From: Atriophallophorus winterbourni
Lineage: Eukaryota > Platyhelminthes > Trematoda > Plagiorchiida > Microphallidae
Length of the DNA: 64,000 bases
Assembly (NCBI GenBank): GCA_013407085.1
Contig: JACCGJ010010179.1
Location: 1 to 64,000 of the forward strand
Reading direction: 5' to 3'
Part shown: positions 57,100-64,000 of the stretch, piece by piece
Numbering within the stretch: the stretch's first letter is position 1
Layout of the letters: every line of letters begins with the position of its first letter
Made by a program: the position numbers and the translations under genes
Notes under the pieces: generated by a model
Told to the model about the DNA's origin: nothing
The model's input: only the letters and a program-made list of their open reading frames with translations
The model's database searches: none

Positions 57100-59620
57100 G
57101 CAGTTTATAAACTTAAAATAAGCTCTCTCATTCACGAACCGATAGAAGATCGTATGGTTGGGTTTGATTAAAAATATAGCTTGTAGTCTCGTATTATTCA
57201 CATGAATTTATTTCCTACTCTACAGAAACTTGACCATCGATCATCTGCATTTCTAAACTTGTGGAAGTCTCAGGTTCTGTCAATTAGGTTTATTCATTTC
57301 TTTGTCCAACTCCGCAATTTAATTTTAATACTATGTTGTAGAGTTAGTTCCTTCCAAGTTTTGTTTCGAATTATATCACTTCACTATTTACGAATAATAG
57401 TATCACCTAAAACGTTCAATCGCGTGAATCATATATATATCATAAGCAGTCATCATGTGAAAAGCTTTGTTACTCTCTCAAACGTATGTGATTCATCTGG
57501 ACAACAAATGTGATGGAATCCAAGAAGCGGTACTTTGTTAATTCCTTTCTAGTTGGATCTAGCATCTGGTGCAAACAGCTTCTGCAACTTTTGGTAGACT
57601 AGGAATTGGGATTTAATTAATTCTACCGTGACCCCTGTTACTGCGAATCTAGCATTAAATGAGAGATATCGATTCCACTCAATAGTCCATACGTAAGTGT
57701 GGTACCACGAATTACATTAAAACATTTTAGTGAGCAAAAAACAATCAGAACAGAGTATATGATTTCCTTATATCGCATCAGTTTCCACAATACACAGATA
57801 CGAAAAGAAAAATGTGATCAATATCAAGCATCGAACGGAAATCAGTGTCACGTGCGTAAATTAGTTGGATGGATATTGAAGTTGACACACGTAATTTGAG
57901 ATCACGAACAAAATAATTTCTGGATGCATAAGCTGGGTATAAATGGTTAGATTGCCATCGCATCAGCCGTCCTCGAAATTCTCTAGCCAAGTCTACGTGA
58001 CACATGTGAGGGACCTCGGAAATGAGAGAAGTTTCTGAATATTTAGCGTACGAAGTGCTTGTTCTCGACGTTTCTCTTTCAAGGCATAATATGAAGCTGT
58101 ATCTCTGAGCTAAAGAAGAGTAGTTATCGAATGGAAATCACGATAACTCATCGTAAAAGTTTCTCATCAGTATGACTTATCACTATAAACGATGTATAAG
58201 AATGTGTTACTCCCAAATCGGACTGCATAAGCTTGTGAACCAGCACGAAACTTGAGATCGTCACGAGTTTATATTGTACATTTATGAACAACGTCGAACA
58301 TAAAATGTTAAAAATCAGAGGCGCACTATAATCACCTAGACTTCGACTCTTGCATCCAAATTGACAAAGTATTGGAATCCAACGCAGCGTATGTTTCATG
58401 TTTACGCTGTAAGATCTTTACTTCAAGTTACGGTGAACCAATCAGCCAGTCGTGCTGAGGCACATAGCAAATCTTGGACCGATAATCGGAGCGATAGCGC
58501 CATTTTAGCACTAGTTTAGATATGATTTTGAAAGTACACGTATTCATATCTTAGCCACTGAACGAATTAAGTACAATGAGGGATTTGCCATACGACGGTT
58601 TAACTGGATAAAGTAAGAAAGCCTGAAGAAAATGAAAATTGTCAAGCTATGGTATATATACAGTATGTTGAAGTGATATACGGATCGATAAGTAAAGTTT
58701 TCTATGTGATTGTATCATTGAGGATGTGCAGAACTATTCGTCTGGCCTTGGTGCACCTCAACGATGATTTAGTTTTCGACACCTTTGAGAATCAAATGTA
58801 TTTATTGTTCGTGCCCGTTTATTAGATAGATTGACGAAATGATCATTCACGGATTAAAAAGCACAAGAAGGACATCAAGCAACGTCTACAGGAAATGTGG
58901 TGTATATCAGATTATTATCGTACACTCGCTGTTTGATGAAATTGTGTTGGACACTAAAAACTTTACCGAATTTCAAAACGAAAATGTACTGCATCGTACC
59001 ATGAAGTGTCACTTTTAACGCCACACCCGAAGATAATCGAGATTAATAAGGCTAGAAGGTCAACAAAATAGTTGCGGCATAAACCTTCGCGGAATGACGA
59101 TCGGCCAGTGAAAAACGAAAATTAATTAAAAATAAAAACTACTTAGTGATTAAATCTGCTTTCACCTGCATTTTGTTTACATGTGGAGACAAAAAGATCG
59201 GAATCCACATGAATTGACAGTCAAGGATTTTCGAACATAGATTGAACTTTCATACCATAGTTGAATAAGACGGGCATGAGTAAAATATCCAATCATATGC
59301 ACAACCACTTGCGTGGCAAATTCATCTTTCCATGCATTACCATCCCACACCCATGAACGATTTTTAACATTATTGTTTAATCACGTTTTTGCTCATGTTT
59401 GCACATGTGAGCCACAGTGTCAAATGCTCTGGTCAATTGCTCGCTGTAAGGAATACATAACCCATTGATCTTGCCTTGGTCTATGTGTTTTGTTACAACT
59501 GCAAAACGATTTTTCAGAGTTGGTCCATGGTGTGTTACATCATCAAATTCTCTGTTAATACTAATGCCACGAGGCTGACTGGACTTCAATGTCAGAATAC
59601 GAACATTTCCTAAAACTGCT
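57100..59620. other. Intergenic stretch, no recognised gene
   Basis: Several minus-strand frames of 70-83 codons occur (57778-58005, 58148-58399, 59377-59589), but none has a motif I can name. They may be eroded transposon sequence. Confidence 0.4.
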
Positions 59621-59625
59621 CTAAT

Positions 59626-59866
59626 TTAACCATTTACTGCCCTCAGTACCGAATTCGGTACGCTAATTAAAAGTTGTATAAATAAACAGTGATCGGTTCA
59701 AATCGTTTCCTTTGTGTTTTTACTTGTTTAATACAAGTCTAGTACCAGTTTGATAGAGATATACAGTAGTCATCCGGCATATAGCACCAGTGTGCATCGA
59801 GAGTTTGCGAGAGATGGACGTGTAGAGTATTCAGCTTAGAAATTAAATTGGGCAGTTAAGGGTTAA
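59626..59866 (+). mobile_element. piggyBac-like MITE, copy 2 (233 bp with TTAA duplication)
   Basis: The element 59630-59862 is flanked by TTAA at 59626-59629 and 59863-59866. The ends are ccatttactgccc and gggcagttaaggg. It is the same length and orientation as the copy at 47221-47453 and differs by scattered substitutions. The internal 16-bp palindrome is conserved (59646-59661). Confidence 0.85.
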
Positions 59867-61140
59867 TGCTATCAAATTTATCCATATTTATGATAGTTGT
59901 GTATAAGTGAAGGGATGTGAGCACAACACTAATTTGGTCCATAACATTCACTTTTGAATACCAATTCAACTGTCTCCATCGTCCTACAAAAAGGACGACT
60001 TTGATTAAAACAAATGATAAAAATAATTTTTTGTTTGAGCAGCAATTTTGTTTGTTTATATTTTTCTATCTACATACTTCGTATTACGTTCGCTGAGACG
60101 GTGATTTCGTAAACAAGTGGACAAATTATCGTCATTGCTTCAACTAGTCGAAACGTACAGTGAAACCAAAAGTTTGATGTGAAGTAAAACTCTCACGCGA
60201 TTACTTAGACACTGTCAAGTGTACACTTTGATTTCACAATCATTGAACACTTTACGCTAATCCTCGGTATGTTATTTCGACCTGTTCATTAACACAATTA
60301 AAAAAAACAGCTTGAACTCACGCAATGCTAATCTGACCTATTCTGGATGCTCACCTCGTTCGTGGTGCTCACGTCCTACATAGTTACACTACACAGTCGG
60401 TTCCTCTCTATCTTCCATTTCAACATGCCTTTCGGCATGTATGGTACAAGCTCATTATGAATGCAAATCTACGCAAGTTTCTAAGCTGTATTAGAATGAT
60501 CCATGCAAGATGTAATTCAATTCTGTTAAAAATACCCTGTCTTTAAGCGAAGCATATGTCCGGATTAGCTTCGAAATGAGCTTCTGTTTCAAATGCCCAG
60601 TCAACATTATTCAATGCAATATAGGATTTTATCTCATTTGCGCAAACATCTTTAAAAAATTAGGCTTTCAAATTTTATGGAATGTCTTATAAAATCAACG
60701 AATTTTTAAATAGAAAAAGTATCAATATGGAAGCAAAAATTGTAATCCCTCTCAGTAAAAAAACGCGCCAAATCCTGCGCCAATTAGTTTTATTGTGCTC
60801 ACTTAATTTGACAAATCTCCAGTTAATTAATTCATATATTCTAATTTAGTTAATTCCCCACTTATGTAAATTAATTAGATTGTTGGAAAATACGCAAAAG
60901 ACTAGCATACTCAAGTCGGTTAAAGCGCCAGCTGTGATTAGTCGAGTAATCGATATGCATTTTAGTTTTATTGTTTTAGGTAGACTGGAAATACAAATCC
61001 TCGTGGCCGATTTGACTTGTAGCACAACGTTGGTGAATCATATAAGTTTGATGAAACTTTTGCCATTCTCACTTTATCTTTATATTAGGCAAACACGGGC
61101 GAGTGGATTCGTGTAAGTAAGGACGGTACAATCAAGATGA

Positions 61141-62090
61141 TTCCATGATATATTTCGCGCATCATGTAACATTTCGTTATTTGCGGACGACATAAAGATT
61201 TGGCGCAGCATTCGTAGTCCAGAAGACTGTCTGCTATTACAAAAGGATCTTGATACGCTTCACAGCTGGTCGTTGAAGAACAAACTGCCGTTTAACTTCA
61301 ACAAATGCAGGATCATGAATGTGGGGAATCGAGTAGAGTTCACATATCACATAGGTTCGCATGTCCTTGAAAATTGCAGTGAAGAAAAAGATTTGGGTGT
61401 CTGGATATGCTCCAGTTTAAAAACATCACTTCAAACTAACAGTGCCTTTAAAAAAGCAACGCGTGTTCTAAATCTACTCAAACGTGTATTTGGGAAATTT
61501 TCGCCCAAGATATTCCCAAGGATCATGAATACATACTTGAGACCAGTCATGGAATACGGTGTGCAGTCATGGTCTCCGTGGCTCAAGAGGGATGTGGAAC
61601 TTATGCAGCGAATCTATCACCGCTCAACGAAACTAGTTCTCAGCATCCGAAACAAACCATATAAAGAAAGGATAGCTCAACTGAATCTGTTCGATTTTCC
61701 CTATCGACGAATCAGAGGAGACCTTATCTTGCTTTACAAAACATTCCATACCCCGAACCATCCCTTAAGGATTTATTCACGCGAAGGGATACGAGAAATT
61801 ATCGGACCCATGAATATGTGCTGGTCGTACCCCATTCCCGCCTGAACTGTAGAAGGTATTTTTACTCTGTCCGTGTCTATTTTACTTGGAACAGTTTACC
61901 TTCAACCGTTGCTCACGCCACTAGCTTGCATGACTTTAAAACGAAGTGAGACGAATTTTATTGCATTATTCATTTCCAGAACACTTATATACTGTTTAAT
62001 CTATGTTCTTATATTGTTTATACACTTAAATTTCAATTTTTACCATCCTATGGTTGTTGTTCAGCTTGTTGCTTTTTAGACCATTAAAAA
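61141..62090 (+). mobile_element. CR1-type LINE, 5'-truncated copy with RT catalytic motif and 3' end
   Basis: One frame is open from 61141 to 61845. It starts just before the RT catalytic block LFADDIKIW (FADD at 61180-61191), then LHSWSLKNKLPFNFNKC (block D/E region), KDLGVW, LNLLKRVFGKFSPKIFPRIM, YLRPVMEYGVQSWSPWL, QRIYHRSTK and RRIRGDLILLYKTF. This is the standard order of the thumb and C-terminal domain of CR1-type reverse transcriptases. After a stop or frameshift at 61843, the end continues as a Y-F-T-W-N-x-L-P-x-x-x-A-x-S-L-x-D-F-K tail (61860-61950) and a 3' UTR. It is the best-preserved LINE fragment in the window, but it lacks endonuclease and RT blocks 0-4. Confidence 0.85.
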
Positions 62091-62664
62091 CCTTGAATCC
62101 ACTGATAACGGTACGTGCTCATACATTGTTCATTTTCCATGCATGTCTTTCGGAAAATTAAATAAATCTTGTGCAGCCGATATTGTTAAAATTTCGCTTT
62201 ATCTTCGACCTCGAGTACAGTTATTTTAATGATGCAAATTATTGAAAGTCAAAGTAACAGAATTGGTATTTTTCTCCAGTAGATTCCTAGGTGATAGAGA
62301 TTTTTAAATAGATTAACTAGAGTAAATACTAATCTCTGCGTGTAGAATTAAAATCTAATTTAGTGTAATAGCTTAAAAATGATAAGTAATTATTGCTGTA
62401 TCTAATTCTGTAATTTATTTTTACCGGTTTCATTGTTAGCCGTTTTCAGTATGGCGAGACTCCATTATTTGGAAATGTCTTATTTCAGAAATCGTCATTG
62501 TCTATTGATCCGGATATTGTGTACAAATCCTGTTTTATAATTAGGCTGTTAGACTTTTCTTACATTCAGCTTAAATCGTTAAGCTATCATTAATAACAGA
62601 AAATACAAATGCTTACGAAGTGTATTATTTTCATTGTAACAGCAGTTTGCTCTACTTCACTTAG

Positions 62665-62892
62665 GCCTAGGTGTAAACAAATTCGGTACAAATATGTACC
62701 CGGCCATATGATTTGTTGGCCACGCGGAAATCATGGGAGGCGGCATCGCAGTTGGATATTGGTTTTCACCAAGATGTGTCACTGATTAACGTTATACAAG
62801 TAACTGTTGACTTGCAACTGCCACGAGCTGATGAACATCTTTCGCCGGAAAGTGGGACACGTCAAAACAGCTTGGTGCTTAAGAGGTTTGCG
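62665..62892 (+). other. Uncharacterised open frame, possible exon
   Basis: A frame open from about 62677 to 62952 reads RKSWEAASQLDIGFHQD, then VTVDLQLPRADEH and ends before a poly-T stretch. It is more GC-rich than its surroundings and has less stop-like composition, so it may be coding. No family was recognised and borders cannot be set. Confidence 0.2.
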
Positions 62893-62949
62893 AATTGTTT
62901 TGTATTTTTTTCTTCATTCGAAATAGTGGACATCTTTATCAGTTGTGCT

Positions 62950-64000
62950 TGATATGCTCAATCTATTCTCATAAAAAATTGAAAAAACGTAAATTTAAGG
63001 CAGACAATCTGTTTATCAACCGTGAATTTAATAATGAAAATAACAAAGTCAATTGAGCGCCTGCATACATTTGAGATAGTCGAAGTTTAAATAATCATTA
63101 TACGAAGCAGAATTTCTGTGTAAGCGAATTCATATACTATAACGAAGAAGATTTAGCTTAATTCAAGTTTAGCAATTCAATAATTTACATTTGAAAAAGC
63201 AGGAGCATCGCAATTTAGAAGTTTTCGACATCAAATTAACAAAACATAAGTTCGTTGTTAGGTAATTAAAATTTGAATTCTATACTTTTCTTCAGTACAA
63301 ATATAGTTCATGCTTTCGTTTAAAGTACTGACAACGCACGATTTGGAAGTAAACATTTCGTGTATAAGTTTCACCGAGAACGACGTCATACTGCTTTAAT
63401 ACTCTCTGCAGCGTAGCTTAGTGCAATTTTGCGGATTATCACAAAAATATTCTTCTAACAGTTGAAAAAGAATATTTAGAACAAAGCTTTATTCGAAAAT
63501 TTTCGAAATTTCAGCTTAAGGCGAGTTTCTAAAGGAACAGCGAATTCTATGCAAATTACATGAAAAAGCAAAAATAATTCACAAAAATATACACATGATA
63601 TCAATCAGATAAATTCGACCGTAATTGTTCAATAAGCAGTTCTTTTTACATAGGTAACGCAATGCAAATGGGATAAAAGACCTCCGATATGAAGACGGTC
63701 TAGAAAGCAGTCTGATGTGTTTTGGACGAGTCTTTAAAGAAGACTGAATAATATGGAGATCCTAATGCAGCGAATGGAAATGGAAATCTATCGGTTTGAC
63801 AATCCATCGCGCACATACCTTAACTACCAGGCCAGGGGGGTTGTTCAGTTTGTTCAGTTAAGTCGGTGTCTGGTTGTTTGATTCCAAAATACGACAAGAT
63901 AATATAACATCATCAACAGTCCGTTCCGATTGAAAAATGACAAATTTATTTTCAATGTCCTCAAGGCTTTAGTTTCATTTTGTAGTATCTTACGGAATTT
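62950..64000. other. AT-rich stretch at the window end, nothing recognised
   Basis: No supported feature on either strand. Confidence 0.4.

Noticed and set aside
58165..58185. GTTTC close to TCATCAG, a possible minus-strand hammerhead
   Set aside because: The two core parts are adjacent with no room for helix II.
1..64000. tRNA or rRNA genes
   Set aside because: No cloverleaf with a GTTCRANNC loop and matching stems, and no rRNA-like conserved block, was seen on either strand; a dedicated scan would settle it.

Overview
This is a window of animal nuclear DNA. Introns with GT/AG borders and a dense layer of degenerate retroelements show it is eukaryotic. The mix of CR1-type LINE relics, a Penelope-like element with a GIY-YIG domain, RTE-like LINE tails and many hammerhead-ribozyme-bearing repeats fits a flatworm, most likely a digenean trematode. 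I infer this from repeat and gene character; I could not run a search. Every real gene I can support reads on the + strand.

Region 1 (1-10.4 kb) is gene-bearing. Two exons (about 545-1173 and 2990-3299) encode part of the Nup96 alpha-solenoid of the NUP98-NUP96 nucleoporin precursor. Four exons (6369-10275) encode the C-terminal helicase lobe and tail of a SMARCAL1/ZRANB3-type fork-remodelling ATPase, with a stop codon and an AATAAA signal. The C-terminal end of Nup96 and the N-terminal ATPase lobe of the remodeller are both missing, so the interval 3.3-6.37 kb is an unexplained junction. Introns here are filled with one SINE-like family (about a dozen copies in both orientations), a GC-rich dispersed repeat (two copies) and a CR1 tail.

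Region 2 (10.4-39 kb) is an AT-rich intergenic stretch in which I recognise no intact host gene. It holds LINE fragments, a Penelope-like relic (18.9-19.8 kb), a tandem pair of about 232-bp units each carrying a hammerhead-like motif (21.3-21.8 kb), other hammerhead-like motifs of three sequence families, and a pair of 334-bp dispersed repeats.

Region 3 (39-54.6 kb) is one three-exon protocadherin gene. It encodes a leader, seven cadherin repeats, one transmembrane helix and an Asn-rich cytoplasmic tail, with reading phase consistent across both introns and a downstream AATAAA. Its 7.7-kb first intron carries hammerhead-family repeats and a 233-bp piggyBac-like MITE.

Region 4 (54.6-64 kb) is again repeat-rich and gene-poor. 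It holds a heavily decayed CR1 reverse transcriptase on the minus strand, a second copy of the MITE, and a better-preserved CR1 reverse-transcriptase fragment at 61.1-62 kb.

The most interesting signal is the scatter of hammerhead self-cleaving ribozyme motifs. They fall into three families that differ in core, helix II and cleavage triplet, and they lie near a Penelope-type GIY-YIG relic. Hammerheads in Penelope-like elements are an established association. The family with a CUGACGA core looks least typical.
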